Positions 39,101 to 54,100 of a stretch of 64,000 nucleotides of DNA are shown in pieces. Within the stretch, counting starts at the first letter, position 1. Each line of letters begins with the position of its first letter. Source of the DNA: Bretschneidera sinensis (Eukaryota; Streptophyta; Magnoliopsida; Brassicales; Akaniaceae); NCBI GenBank assembly GCA_023935145.1, contig CM043704.1:99919373-99983372 (forward strand), written 5' to 3'. The notes under the pieces are model-generated. The model ran no database searches and was not told the origin of the DNA. It saw only the letters and a list, made by a program, of their open reading frames with translations. Made by a program: the position numbers and the translations under genes.

Positions 39101-42100
39101 AGATAAAAGGAGAGAGAAGATATAAGGAGATGAGAGGAAGAAGAACACTAGGGGTAAGGAATAGAAGAACAGGGAAGATAAGAGAAGAAGGACAAGGAGA
39201 ATGAGAAGAAGAGGGGTAGGGAAGAGAGATGAAGAGTTTTTCTTTATAAGTAAAGGAAAATGTGTATGTCAAAGGCACCAATGGGGTGCCACCCATTTAC
39301 AAAAACTACCTACAAGATAGTGTGTCGAAGAAGTCTACGAAATCTTCATCATTTACAAAAAAAAGTCCCCTTAAATGGAAACTGAAAAGCATGTATTGAA
39401 ACCACTATCCTTGATGGAGGCTAAAGGTCTTTCCTTGCCATCCAAATACCTTCTATTCGTTTCATGCCAAATAAACCAAAAAAATAGAGAGGGGAATCAA
39501 GTAATAAGCTTGTCATCTGTTTTGAGCCTTTCAATGACTCAACCCATTCTAAGCCCACATCTCGTCTTGGATAGAACCGGAGATCACCCATTGTATTCCC
39601 ACCACACTAAGAGCCATCTCCCATAGTTGTCTAGTGAAAGAACATCCAAAAGAAGATGATAAACGGATTTTGCCTACTCTTTGCCAAGATAGCATCTATT
39701 GAACAAAACTTTTCCTATTTTATAAAGATTGTCAAATCGTTAAAATGCCACCAGTAAAAACAAATGAACCTTCAAAGGAGCAAAATTTCTCCAAATCGCT
39801 TTCCAAGGGAAATTATCCTTACCCTCCAAGCTCCTACACAAAAGAAGAGTCTTGTAATAAGACTTCGCCTCAAACCTTCCCCATGAGCTCCACCTCCATT
39901 TAACCTTGTCTTCATCAAGCAAGTCAACTTTCGCCTTGTAGATATTTTAAAGAAAACTACTTGCACTCGCCACCTCCCAATGATGAACAAGGCAATGTCC
40001 CACACAATCGTCAATACTCACACAAGCTAACCAAGGCCTCTTTATCATGAACATGAGAAAACACATCCAGAAATTGCTCTTTCAAAGAAGCCACCGTGCT
40101 AAACATCATGCCAAAACTAAATACCATTAACATTTCCATACTCAAAGAAATATAAGGAAGAGTAGCACATCACCCTTTCTAGTTCACTTCAAAACTCCCA
40201 CACCATAAGCACTGTGATCCTTCCTAGCAATCCATCCATTATGCTCCATCCCAAACTTAGCTTCAATAACCTTTCGTCATAAGTGATTCTTTTCCAACAT
40301 GAATCTCCATAGCCACTTTCCTAGAAGTGCTTTATTGAAAAGAACCATGGATTTAATGTTGAGACCCCTAGCTCAATGGGGTTTTTAACTAACCCATTTA
40401 ACCAAGTGGTATTTTTATTCTTATCCCTTGTTACCCCAAAGAAATCTACTTTGAATCCCCTCCAACCACTAAGCAATCTCACACAGAATAGGGAAAAGAG
40501 ACATAAAATAGATGTGAAGACTAGAAAGATCGCTCTTGATGAGAATTGCTTCGATTTGAATTATCCGGAGGATGTCTTATATATATTAATATTATATCAA
40601 AAAGATGGAGAATCAAACCTATTTCTCGATTCAATAGAAGCCCAAAGAGGTGAATAGGGTCCCAAATAACGAGAGATGTAAAAAGTAGGTCCGATTACAA
40701 TTTGCAAACAAATCCCTATTAACCTCCTCTCCAATAGGAATAAGCACATTTTCGTTAAGATTCACCTTTAACCCAAAAATCGCCTCAAAACAAAGAAGTA
40801 AGCACCAAAGATAAAGAATTTGATCCACTTTCGCTACACAAAAAACAATGGTTTCATCACCTAAAAAAAGATGGGACACTTTTAACTCCTCACTCTCATC
40901 TCAAGCACTCCAAAATCCATTATCAATGTACTAATCTAATACAACACAAGAAAGGTTATAGGCACTTATCTCAAACATAAAAAGAAATAAACCAAAACCC
41001 TAATATTTAATAATTCCAAAATTATAACCAAAACCCTAATAAAAGAAATCCACAATAAAATATAATTCCAAACTATCAAACAGGGGCATTGTTCCCCTTC
41101 ATTCGCCTCCAACTGAAAAGAACTTGACTTTGACAAGTTAGGTCGAAGGTACCACTCCAAAAGCTCGGGATGCAAAGAACAAACTAAACCGTCTGAAAGC
41201 CAAGTACAATGTGAGTTTGGCGACATTTCCATTGACAAGGTAGCAATTGACAGACCATGTGAAGAATTGATGGCCTCAGCATCCAAGATGGTTTCAATCT
41301 CATTAATATGACCTGCACACTAGGAAGCAAAAAAGAGAGGCTTCAAAGTGCCTCAGTAAGGTGATAAATTCTCCATATTGAAAAGGGATCAATATTCATA
41401 TGTGCAGGTAACTCAAGCAAATATGCACTAGGTCCAAATTTGCAAATAATGGAGAAAGGGCTAATCGTTCTATAAGGTGGATCCTTTAAAGAATGATAAA
41501 ACAATGTGAAGAAGGAATAGAAGCCACGACAAAATCACCTTCATTAAATTCTTTAGCCCCACTCAGCAACAATACAATCCCCATTACTTTGCAATTCTTG
41601 TTTAAGCTCGACATGCAAATCTAGAATGGGCGAGGATAAATAAGCAACAAGCTTAGATGAAAGGGAAATAAAGTCAACAAAAGTATGAGAGGGATGATCT
41701 TGAAAAATATCAAATTGATCAGGCTCTAAGAATGTCTCTTACTTCCTAAATTGTCTTTCCAACCGTAAACAAAAGGCACCCCACAACATTGAAGTGATGA
41801 TTGTTATCCTCTTGAGTTTTATCCAAAGCATCTTCATACTAGAGTATTCCACCGGATCTATAATCTGGTCCTCACACTTGGTTAGATCACCGGTGATTTA
41901 AATCTAAGGCACACTGAGGACATCGAGCAACAATATGTCATTTCTCATGACCGCGATGACAATGCATGGAAGAACCACTAGGACGAAACTCACTAAAAAA
42001 ACGCACTAGGATGAGTAATGGAGGAAATAAACTCATTACTTCGCTCAGTGCTATGCCTATAGGCTGACTAAAAAACACCTAGATGGAGAAGACTCATGTT

Positions 42101-45100
42101 TGTAAGGTCACATGACAGAAAGAAGGAAACTTGAGGTACTTCTAAGGCTTTATGATAGGAATTTTCAACCGAATCAGGAGAATAAAGTAAACTTGTCGTT
42201 TTATATCTGCCCTAAATCGAATGATGTAGTCAGTCACATTAGAAGTCATTTACCTATGATTTAGAAGTTGATCAGCCAATTGAGTCTTACAATAAGTGGG
42301 AGGGTATTTTTCCATCAATGTTTGGTTCATAACCTCCCATTGAGTGATTGCCAATATTTCCAAGCGAATCCTACAGGTTTCATACCAATCAAGATAGTCC
42401 TCCATTCTAATTTCCTATAATAAGCAGGAGCATCAGCCTTGATCCCTAGTGTTAGTAATAAGTTCCTCATGACCATACCAAAGAGGTTTAGGCATACACC
42501 TATTAAAATAGTCCCCCATGCCAATTTCCTATAATAAGCAGGAGCATCAACCTTGACCCTCCTAGTGTTACTAATAAGCTCCTCATGACCATACCAAAGA
42601 GGTTTAGGCATGCACCTATCATTCCGATCAAGAAGTCTACCATGATGACCTACAGGCCTATGATTCTATCCTAGAAGGCGATCATTGATAGGTTGCCAAT
42701 GTCCTTGTCTAGGAAGAGGCCTAGGTTTCTCTAGAGCATCAAAGAAATCATCCTCAAGTAAGTGATCATCGAGATTGGGTCTAGACTCACCGTTATGGCC
42801 AAGATCTCTAAGAAGGGGAAAGCTAATTGTTGGCCCAAGGGCATGAATTGGAACCACCTTGTATGCCTAGAGAGGTAAGAATTCCTTACGCAAACCCTAC
42901 TAAATAAGGAGAACTAAGTGATTGCCTAACAAATGACTCAGGTATCTCTCCAACATAGCGTTAACCATTGTTTCTTCTAAGTTATGCAAACTCATGACGA
43001 AGTTGTTGTACTACACTAGTGAGACTACTAAGTCGTTCTACTGTCCCTTGATATTGTTCAAGTCATCTTGTATAGGGTTTGGATGAGTGTATGTGAAGCT
43101 GTCGAGGCTTTGTTTTCATTAACCGCGAAGCAATGAATGGAAAAGAAATGCGGAGACAACAGAAAATTGCATGAAGCAATTTGCATGATAAACTACCAAG
43201 ATGCACAAATGCAAAGCTCCAAAATCCAATTTAGATGAATTTCAAAGCAACAATGCTTTTCAAAGGAAGTAAGAGGATAAATTGAAGGTAAATAAGAGCA
43301 AAAAGTAAAGGGTAAACAACAACAAACAATATAAGATGGAGATTACTGTTAAACACATTTTTTGTTTCCTCGAAGAGTGATAAAATTAAATGGACCTAAC
43401 ACAATTTACTAAAACCTTCCCAAACAAACTATTACTCAAGTTTCCAAAATGGAAAAGTGATAGCAAAATGGGCTCACAAGCGGCTGAAAATGGATCATAA
43501 ACAGTTTGGTCAACTCGGCTGGAAAAGTCAATGGCTGGTCAATGCTCAGTTAACAGCTGGCAAAAAACTGGCTCATCTCAATCAGTACCTGAAATAAGAA
43601 ACTGTGCACATCAGCGCGAGTGGCGCATGGCAACTAACATGGTGGAGTTCAGTCAACCGCTTCAGGTGGTCAAAAGATCAGCTGGCTGCTGAGTTTGCTG
43701 GTGACATCCGATTATCGAACTCCGGGAACGTACATATCATAAAATGACAGCCCTTGTTGAACTACGGGTGAATCCTGGAACCTGCAGAGGCGGCATTTGT
43801 GGCTAATTTTTCTACAGCTGGGCGATCACGCCTTTCTAGCCTCATTGGTGATGGTGGGGTACTCACTGATCAACGATGAAGTGCATCACTGTTTGTGTTG
43901 CTTTCTATTTTTTTCTCAATCAGGTGATTTTTTTTGCACGGCAGTTTGATGTTCCAGTGATGATATGGATGGATTGATTCAGCTTTGATTCCTATTGATG
44001 TAGAATAAGTAACCCAATAGATAAAAGGGAGACAGAAGAGAAGATATAAGGAGATAAGAGAGAGAAGAAGAAATGGGAAAGGAATAGAAGAACATGTGAG
44101 ATAAGAGAAAAGAGAAGAGGGGTAAAGGAGAGAGAGAGAGAGATGAGTTTAATTCCAAATTCTATCATCAATGGACTAACCAAATCCAACATAATAAAGG
44201 TGCTCATATAGGCTCCAATCCCAAACATAAAAATAAAATAAAATAAATAAACCAAACCCTAATAAGAAAATCCTTAACAAATAATAAGTACCAAATTTAA
44301 GCAAAGCCATAATAAAATATAATTTCAAACTATCAAATAGGGACCTTGTTCCACATCAGAAATAGAAAGCAATACCATTGCATGGTCCAGATAATAATAA
44401 ATGTGATATTTCATATATGGTCAGTCGACTCATTCCAACACTGATACTTAACTAACAACTATTACACATTACAGAATTGATCAGTTGTCTTTTTGACCCA
44501 GTCCTCTAATTAGATCAGGAATTTTTTAAGGTACAAATTTTCCAGGCCAGCAACCATAAATTTACTATAATGATAAGAATTCGTAGTACTCATGTTTGAT
44601 GAGAGTGCTTCAATATGATTCAGTAACAGTGTTTAAGAGAGAATTAACGATTTTCAAAAGAACAAATACACTCCCGAATTGACAAATATTGAGCACCAGA
44701 GCTAGTATGAAATAGAAATTAATATTTAAATCAGTTTGCTATTTTATTAAAAAATAATTGCCCTTTATGTCACCAGGCTCCTACATAAATTTTAACTGAA
44801 GAATATGTACTCCAGTCTCAGATTTTCATCTTTATACTTCCATGTCCAGATTATGCCACAACTTGGGTTAAAATAGTAACATTAGCTACCTAGTCAAGTC
44901 ATGATATTGGCTGCATTACATATTCTTCTTTAACAAATTTATGAGTTTTAATCAGTTCATATAGTTGTATATGCATGCAAGTGATGATGGCACTTTTTAT
45001 CTGCTACCCATAGTATCTATACTGTCTTTCATCATTGACAACACGCTTTTTAGCTGTCTCCTACTGGATTGTGATAGTTCGGTTTTGTATGAATCTCTCC

Positions 45101-48100
45101 CGTTTCACATTCACATCTTCCAATGTGATTAGGAGCCTATATGCCTGCATCATACCCATAAATGAGAAAAATAACATTCCAATCAATTAGGTTTTCTTTT
45201 ATGCTTCAAATATTCTGATGTGTTCCCAAAATTGTCATCCATTTTCATTGCATTCCCAATAGGTGTTCACTTTAAGGTCTACTGAAATGAAAAACCGAAA
45301 ATATATTTGCACCTTTCTCAAAACAGCAGACAAGTATAATATAGTTAAGTGCTTAGCAGCATCACTTGCATCCTTGGATATAGGACAACATTAAGGTCTA
45401 ATTAAGATAGGCAAGGACATGCTTAGAGCAAAGAATCAACAGTCAGTATATCCTAATATCGGATAGCCGATAAATTAAATTACCTGCAATGTGTAAGATT
45501 TTTGTGGAGAGATTATTCTAAAACAAAGTCGTAGATCTGTATCCTCTGTATCCATCTTTATCGTCGAAGTGTGAAGATCAACAGTATGGAAGCCAAGATT
45601 TTCATCATTAAGTGATGCTGACCTATTGTGCCTTGAACGGAATCTACCTAACACACCACTATTATGTTCAGCTGAACCAGTATAATAATGGTGAGAGCCC
45701 TAGTAAGAGAATATATAAACAAAATCATGAGCTTATTGTGGTTATTTTCAGAAAGATTCAAAACTTATTCCAGTTTTCAAGTAGTTTACTTGGTAAAAAA
45801 TGAATAATGATTATAAAAGGAAAAAGAAAAACACAACATAGATAAAAATAAATAAATAAAAATTGCAGGAATACAAATGGGAACAAACATCAGCAAAGCA
45901 TTACTTTTACATCCCATCGCAAGTATACACAGGCAGTAAATATTCTGTTCCAAGCATTCTCAAGTATGACTTCAGTTCGTAAAATAATAAGAACAATTAC
46001 CAAGAAAAGTTCCACTTATTAAGTTCAACCAATAGTGAACAAGTAGCAGACATATTTGTGGTCAGAAAATAATGCACGCTTTTTCATAATACATCAATAC
46101 TTTGGAATGACACTTTATTGCAGGTTTGCAATTTTATTTGAGCTCTATACCATTTTACAAGATCAACGATAATTATAAGTAGCACAAACACTTGTTTTTC
46201 TTATATCAGTCAAGAAGTTGACTAAAAGATAAATGACTATATGGCAGGAATTTACTGTAACTATCCATTACACGGTGATAGAATTCCCATGATGTGCAAA
46301 ACATTTTAGCATGTTTGAGACAGAACTATGATCTTTTATTAAGGACCATGATTACTGTAATTTCGATTATGAGCTTCCTGTGTACCCTGCCCTACCTCCC
46401 CACCCATTTTTTAGTAAATTATGTATTCATCAAAGAAATGAATCAATTATTACAATTAAGAATATTAGCATTCAAGAGTTATGAAATCATCAAAATATAG
46501 AGAATTTCAAGTCAGAAATTTTCATGTTGCCCGAAAACATAAATTAGCTAGAATCATGTCCGGAAAGTAAGGTAAAGATGCAATTGGTGGAGCTTTGCCA
46601 CACTTACCAGAGACAGATACTATGGAAGTATAACGTACCATTGGTTTTGTACCCTTATTTCTATAATAATATAAAGTCCCTTGACTGTCAAGTACAAAGA
46701 ACCTCCTTTTCCAGTCTCCCCTCAAACTTGAAGAACGTTTTAACAGATATCCTTGTTTGATTGTCTGTACCTGTATAATGAAAGGACAAAATATAAGATT
46801 TGTCTTTCTAGTGGTACTAAGTGATGAAGGAAAAGATGATCCCAATATGAAAATTGAAGCTTAAGATTGCAATCTAAAAGATATTTTTATAAGTCGGGAT
46901 TAAAATTCCATCCAGAATATAATATATTACATAAAGGGTTAAGTCATAAGTGTGAAGTCCCAAGATGGGGGTCAAGTCTTAGTATCAGGCATCGGCTAGG
47001 GAGAGTGATTGGGCTCTTTATAAGTGATTGTCACCTCCATTTGCACAATGGGTTTTAAGCCGTGAGATTTGGTGTGCCAAAACGGATAATATTGTGCCAA
47101 ACGGGAAGTCGGGTAGCTGTATTATAGCCGACTCTCGAAAGCTCGACCGACGATTTTAACATGTTGATTGCCGAGTGTGGGACCACACAGTGACGATGTT
47201 GTGCCAAAAAGATGGGAGATTGTGACACTCCAAGATAAGTGTCAGGTCTTGGTATCCCACATCAGCTAAAAAAGGAGTGACTCCACTGTTTATAAGTGAT
47301 TGTCAGCCAAAATGGACAATATTAAGCCAAGCATGAAGGTTGTGTCGTTACGGTAAAAGTGATCATTTCGTATCTTCTTTTTAACATATATATAAAAAAA
47401 TTATACAACTGAAGTACAAGACTTTGTCTATATCCACACAACCCTTTCCAGCTTGTAAAAATCGTGAAGTAAAGCCTTCAATACACTACTTTTGCACAAG
47501 GATTTGGACTCCTTAAATTTTGAGATTTAGTGGGGACTACTTTATAATCCAAATTTATGTGTAATGCAGGTTTACTTCATAATTTTTAAAGCAGAGGAGT
47601 TGCATTCGTCATCTCCCCCCAAAAAAAGCGCACACACAACAAGAGAATCATATGGAGGGATACTGGAAAGAATTGAAACTTGCTACCAATGATTAAACAA
47701 TACATTTATGAAAACCAGTTACCTCCCCATTTGCAGTGGACTGCATAATTGCTTCTATGTTTTTGTAAGAGCTCATACCAACAACATGAATGCCATCAGC
47801 AATTGGTGTAGGCTCTACATTACTGGAAGCCCGTATACTCTCCAGCTCAGATTGGGTCCTGAATTCCTGAATTCGTTTCGCAAGTTTATCTTGTTCAATA
47901 TTAGCCTGTTCTTTTGACTGTTGTGCATATGTTAATACCTGTTACGAGAGCAAGTATGAAAATTTAGTGATGCTGATAAATGAGCATCGAAATATTCCGA
48001 CCACAGCATGCAACATTTATGACAGGACATAATACTGCAAAAGATTGATATCAATGCACAGAAATGAATAAACATAAATGTATAACTTCTTTTTTTTATA

Positions 48101-51100
48101 AGTTAAAAGATAAATGTATTACTGCTAACTTATTCAAGAGGTCAATTTGTCAGTTTTCAGACTGATTTAAGCATTTTATCGTGGACCAAGAATGCATATG
48201 AAAGGTTTATAATTCCTAGTTCACATCACTCCTGCAAAAGCAAATCTATTTAGATCATAGATCTTCCACTCAACGATTTTGATTGTTGTTTATATGTTAA
48301 TCCCTGTTGGAGGAGGAATTATATAATTTAGCGATGCTGCTATATGAGTACGAAAGGTTTATCCATAGCATGCAACATTTATCAATTACAGGACATAATA
48401 TCAGAAAAGATGGATATCAATTCACAATAACGAATAAATATAAATGCATTACTCCTACTTATAAAAAAAATAGATTACTACTAATTTATTCAGGAGGTGA
48501 ATTTGAATGTTATCCAACTTAAGTATATTATTGTGGACCAATCAGCAGCTACATTGGTTATCGCCTAAAGTCTGGGTGCCTTGAGGTCCTCAAGTCAAAT
48601 CTCCAGACCAGAAAACTTCTCTATGGATAAGAAGAGTTGTTGTGGTGTGGGTTGAGTGGAAATAGTGAAGGTTAGATCATCTTTGTAATAGAAAAAAAGT
48701 ATTATTGTGGACCATGAAATGCAAGGTTTAAATTTCGGAGTTCCTTTATCAAAAAAAAATTTGGAGTTCCTATCATCAATCCTGTAAAAGAAAAATCTAT
48801 TTATCTACAGCACACAACATTTATTAAAAACAGGACAATATATATCAAAAGATGAATATCCATTCAAAATAACAAAGAAACATAAATGCAATACTCCTAA
48901 TTATCCAGGAGGTGAATTGTCAAATTTCCAACTGATTTGCAGTCTATTATGGTGGACCAGCAATGTCAATGTAATGTTTAAATTTTCGTAGTTCGTATCA
49001 TCAGCATCTTAATGTCATGTAACATCAAAATATAAACCTATAAGACCTTCAGAAATTACAAAAAATAGAATAAATATGTTTACACCCCATTGAATCAGTA
49101 CAAAATTCTCATGATGAAATGGATCAATGAAAAACTATTTAACAAATGGAAGAAGTGAACAATTTTATAAATGACAAACATCCATAAGATTTAACAATAT
49201 ATTCCCAATCTATCATGCGCGTTTAATGGATAAAATACAAACATTTTGACAGAAAAGTTTAATATCAACTCTATGTCAAAACTACCTTTTTCAATATCAC
49301 TATATATCCATGTTGATGGTATAATAGACATTGTATATAATATAAAGACCACTGTATGTTGACCTAAGAACATCTTTTTAGCTTGATTTTAAGTGGTATA
49401 CATGATTATCTTAGATTTAATTCGAGATATGGATTTCAACTGAAAACTGAGATTTTAAGCAACTGGTCAGGAACTTGTATTTGAGAGAATGCCAGATTTA
49501 GGAAATCAAGCTAAACATTTTCTTTGGGTGGATCAAAAGTCATTTGATTTCGTTCTTAAAATTTCTGAAAATGGCTTGGGCAAGAGGATTTCGCTGTATT
49601 TAGAGAGGCAAGAGGTTGATTGGTTATTGAACTCTTGGTTTGAATTTTGGTATGAAAAAGGAGGCCGTGTTTGGTTTAGAAGATTCAGGAAAGGTGACAG
49701 ATCCTTGGTTTAGGGGCTTCATAGAAACAAGCATGGTAGATTCCTGTCTCTCTCTCTGAGATTCTTCCCAAAAGATCTCGAAGGGTTATCTTTCCTGAAG
49801 GCCTTGCTGCTGAGGGTTGGTGGAGAGCTTATAGGGCCATTAAGGAGTTAGCAGCCTCCTTCTGGCCAGAGAAGAGATCCCAAACGCTCTCTGGTGGTCC
49901 TGGGAAAGGGTTCAGTTCCCGGAATTCTGCAGAGGTGGAGGAGGGCTTGTCGAAGGAGAAGCCGAAGAATTTGGAGGCTTTGTCTCTTAGAGGTAATTGT
50001 CCTTTCTGCGGGCATTGCTTGGATGTGAGTCTTCTATTAGCTGCTCAGAAAGGCGGCTTTATGCCATGGCCTCCTCTACTTGTGGGGTGTGCAGATGGAA
50101 GTGGGCTCATGCGCGGGCTTACTTGCGGTGAGGGTGATGTTGAGGGGGCAAATGGGGGCCAGCTGTCCGGCACTTTGATTTCAAATTCAAATTCTTTTGT
50201 CTCTGGGAAAGGAAAGGAGCAGGTGGATTTGGGGTTGGATAAGTTCACTTTTGTTGTGGATAAAGGCTGTTGCCAAAAGGAGCCAGTAAGCTCAGGAGTG
50301 TTAACTGAAGCTGGGCCTAGTTGCTCTAGTGGGCCTAAGGTCTTTAAAAATTCTTTGGGAGGTTTAAGAAGACCAAAGAAATCTGGTCTTGGATTGAGTC
50401 TCTATAGAAGGCCCAAGTGGAAAGGGAGAAAGCCCAAGGCCCGGTTCTCCTTTCCTCCTATAGAGCCCGAACCCACAAAAAGATGGGTTGCAACCCGTTT
50501 CGGTCCCCATGTTAAGCCGAATCCTCCGTTGTTTGCCTCTGCTCCTCTGACGCTAAGAGAAGGGACGAGGCCTGCCATGGCCGGTGAGACAGTGCCCGAG
50601 GTAGCGGCCCAGCGCTGGCAGAGGTGTCTCGGCCACAGATGTCGCTGGATTCAGGGCAAAACTCTTTTGCGCTGCAGTTGGAGTGTTCTTCAGCGAGAGC
50701 CGCTCATCAGCCAGAGGTGGCAGGGCTGGTTCCGATCAGGCCGTCAAACCCTAACGAAGGTGGCCTAACGCTGGCGGGTCGTCTCAAACGAAACTGTCAC
50801 CGGATTCTGTTTTGCTATCAATTTCGCAGCAGCAGCCCTCTGTTTCTTCGTTGCAACAGTTGCTAAGTGCCTCTGGGTACCTGGGCGACCCAATTTGTGC
50901 CTGATCCTAGCCCGAATTTCCAGTCTCTTTCTGTGGAGGAATTAGGTTGTTTTTCTTCTCGTTTCTCTTCTAGGTCAGTGGGGTTCGATAAAGAGGCTGA
51001 AGAGAGTTGTCTTCCAATGGGGTTTTTGGAAATTTTGTGTACTGACTAGGCTGGAAGGGGCATGATTGATGTTGTCCCTTTGGGATAGAGATTGTGAGCA

Positions 51101-54100
51101 GATTTGAAGAGGAAGATGAGGTTCTGGCCTTCCAGGGAGATTCTATTGTTCCTCTTTTTAGAGGGGCTAGAGAGAAGTCCTGAAGCAAGGTCTTGGAAGA
51201 TAGATTGGCTCTTGTGGTGAGTCATGAGTAGTCAAATTGGGTGTTGAACTGGGTCAAGAAATTGAATAAGTTGCTAGGGGTTTCTCTCGTTGGTGTGGAA
51301 GCGCAAGCTATCAAATTATTTGAGGAGATAAAAAATATTAGATTGGAAGAGGTAAGTCCAGAATTAGGAAGCAAAAGAGGGAGGCCAATAGAGAACTCAA
51401 GAGATTGGAGTTTGATGTCAATTATGAGAAGGGAGGTTCTATTGTGGTTTTTGGGATAGCTCAGAAGAGAGGTGGCTTTGTTGATCAATGAAGTCGAAAA
51501 TCATTTTGTGGGATGTGAGGGGTTTGAATGACAGTGCTTCAGGCGGTGTCATGGTTATGTGGACTAAGAAAGTGTTAGAGTTGGTTGACTTTCTTGTGGG
51601 ACACTTCTCGATTTCTTGTGTGTTTAAAGACCTTTCTTCGAGTAGTGCGTGGTTGTTGTCGAGAGTTTACGGTCCTGTTCTTAATAGTGAGAGATGTCTC
51701 TTCTGGGACGAAATTCTTGAGGTTAAGAGCCGTTGGAATCTCCCTTAGGTGGTGGGAGGGGACTTCAATGTTGTTCTCTACCCATGAGAGAGCAAGGTGC
51801 TTGGTTGAGGATAGATCTATAAGGGAGTTTCTTGCTTTTGTTCAGGGTCAGAATCTCATTGATTTGCCTTTGCTGGGTGGGTCGTTCACCTTGTCGAGTT
51901 TTAGGGAAACCCCATCGTTTTCTCGGATTGATCGTTTTCTTGTCTCTAGTTGCTGGGAAACTCTCTTCCCTAATCTCATTCAGAAGCTTTTGCCTCATCC
52001 CTTGTCGGACCATCACCCTATTGTTCTTGAAGTGGGGGGTTTGCATTAGAGTCCTACTCCTTTCAGTTTTGAAAATATGTGGCTTAAGGTGGAAGGTTTT
52101 CAAGATCTTATTAAAGGTTGGTGGGAAGGTTGTAATGTGAGGGGGTTCACTAGCTTCGTGGTGGCTTCAAAATTGAAAGTGCTTAAATCAGAATTGAAAA
52201 AGTGGAACAAAGAATCCCCTAGTGATATCAACTCCTCAATCAATGCGTTGATGGGGGAGGTGAATGGTCTTGATGAGAAGAAGATTTCTTCGAGTCTCTC
52301 GGGGGAGGAAAGAGAAACGGTTGTGGATTAAGAAGGATATGTCCAAACTTATCTCTATGAAAGAAACCTCGTGAAGATAGAAATCTAGAGAAATTTGGCT
52401 TAAGAAGGGTGACAGGAACACTAAATTCTTTCACCGAATGACAAATGACCATAGCAGGAGAGTATTAAGGAGGCCATTTGCTCTTTCTACAAGTCTCTCT
52501 TCAAGGAGAATTGCTTTAATAGGCCGAATTTGGATGGTTTGGATTTTTCTGTTCTTGATGCTAGTGAGGCTATGTGGATCGAGCGCCCTTTTGATGAGGA
52601 GATCCTTTGTGCTCTTAGGGAGTGTAATGGGGACAAGGCCCCGGTCCCGATGGTTTTTCTATGGCCTTCCTTAAACACAATTGGGATATCCTTTGGCTCT
52701 TTAAGGAATTCCATTTATCGGGTGATTTTGAGGATAGCCTCAATTCAACCATCATTGTCCTTATTCCAAAGAAAGTGGGTGCTTCCAATATCAAATATTT
52801 TCGGTTTATTAGTTCTGTTGATTGCATTTATAAACTTCTTTCGAAGGTCCTCACTTGTAGATTAAAAAAAGTGATTTCTAAAGTGGTGAGTCCTTTTCAA
52901 AATACTTTTGTGGATAGAAGGTAAATTTTGGATGTTGCCTTAATTGCTAACGAAGTGGTGGATTCCCACTTAAAAGATTGAGGGGGTGGAGTGATTTGCA
53001 AGCTTGACAAGGAGAAAGTATCTGATCATGTCAGTTGGAGCTTTGTGATCTACCTTTTGAAGAGGATAGGTTTTGGGGACAAGTGGTGCAAGTGGATTTT
53101 TAAGTGTATTTCTTCGGCATCCTTTTCGATCCTTATTAATAGTTGTCCTTCCAGGTATTTTAAAGGCTCACAGGGTTTGAGACAAGAAGACCCTCTTTCC
53201 CCTTTTTTGTTCACTTTGGTAATGGAGGCTTTGAGCAAAATGTTGTTGAAAGCGGTTTATGGAGGACTCTTGAGTGACTTTAAGGTGGGGAGAGAAGGAA
53301 GAAGTATGAATGTGTCTCATCTTCTCTTTGCCGATGACAGAATTGTTTTTTGTGAGGCAGAAGCTCATCAAATCTTGCATCTTCGATGTGACCTTCTCTA
53401 CTTTGAGGCGCCCTTGGGGCTCAAAGTCAATCTTAGTAAGAGTGATTTGATTCCTTTTGGTGAGAACATTAATGATCGTTTTCTTGCTAGTTTGTTGGGG
53501 TGTAAAGAGGGGACTCTTCCCTTCACTTATCTTAGTCTCCCTCATGGTGCCAAATTTAAAGATTCAGATGTGTGGAATCCCATTGTGGAGAGATTTGAAA
53601 AGCGGTTAGCCGGTTAGAAGAATCTTCTTCTCTCTAAAGGAGGAAGACTTACTCTCATTAAAAGCACTTTCTCAAGTCTACCTATCTATTTTATCTCCTT
53701 ATTTCCTATACCTAGTGGTGTGGCTAAAAGGTTGGAGGATATTCAAAAAAGATTCCTTCGAGACAATATTGGGGAGGAGTACAAACTTCACTTGGTGAGA
53801 TAGAGAGTGGTTAAGCAACCGTTAGATAGAGGGGGAATAGGTATAAAGTCCCTTACCTTGTTCAATAAAGCTTTGTTAGGGAAATGGTTATGGAGGTTTA
53901 TTGTGGAAAAGGATTATCTTTGGAGAAAAGTTGTGGAAGCTAAGTCTGGATTGGATTCTTTCTGGTGGACGTCTAAGAAAAGAAGGGGGGCTTATGGTGT
54001 AGGAGTGTGGAGTTGGATTTGGAATGGTTGGGAAGCCTTGAGTCCTCATCTTTCGATGATTATTGATGATGGAAGGAGAACACGGCTTTGGCATGATACG

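Larger units (their letters stand above)
39068..44358 (-). mobile_element. Gypsy LTR retrotransposon, pol mostly deleted, LINE nested in the 3' LTR
   Basis: The right LTR 43996-44358 runs TGATGT to ACATCA. The left LTR starts at 39068 (TGATATAGG), is interrupted by a LINE at about 39237-40880, and resumes to about 41095. Target duplication GAAAT is found at 39063-39067 and 44359-44363. The minus-strand interior holds a decayed gag (43130-42180; [36 protein letters not shown]), a damaged zinc knuckle (about 41960-41900) and the extreme end of pol ([16 protein letters not shown] and a [13 protein letters not shown] chromo-like tail, about 41420-41090). Protease, RT and integrase core are absent. 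Confidence 0.85.

Noticed and set aside
39000..39296. 98-codon minus-strand frame rich in Ser, Leu and Pro
   Set aside because: Translation of a purine-rich LTR tract; low complexity.
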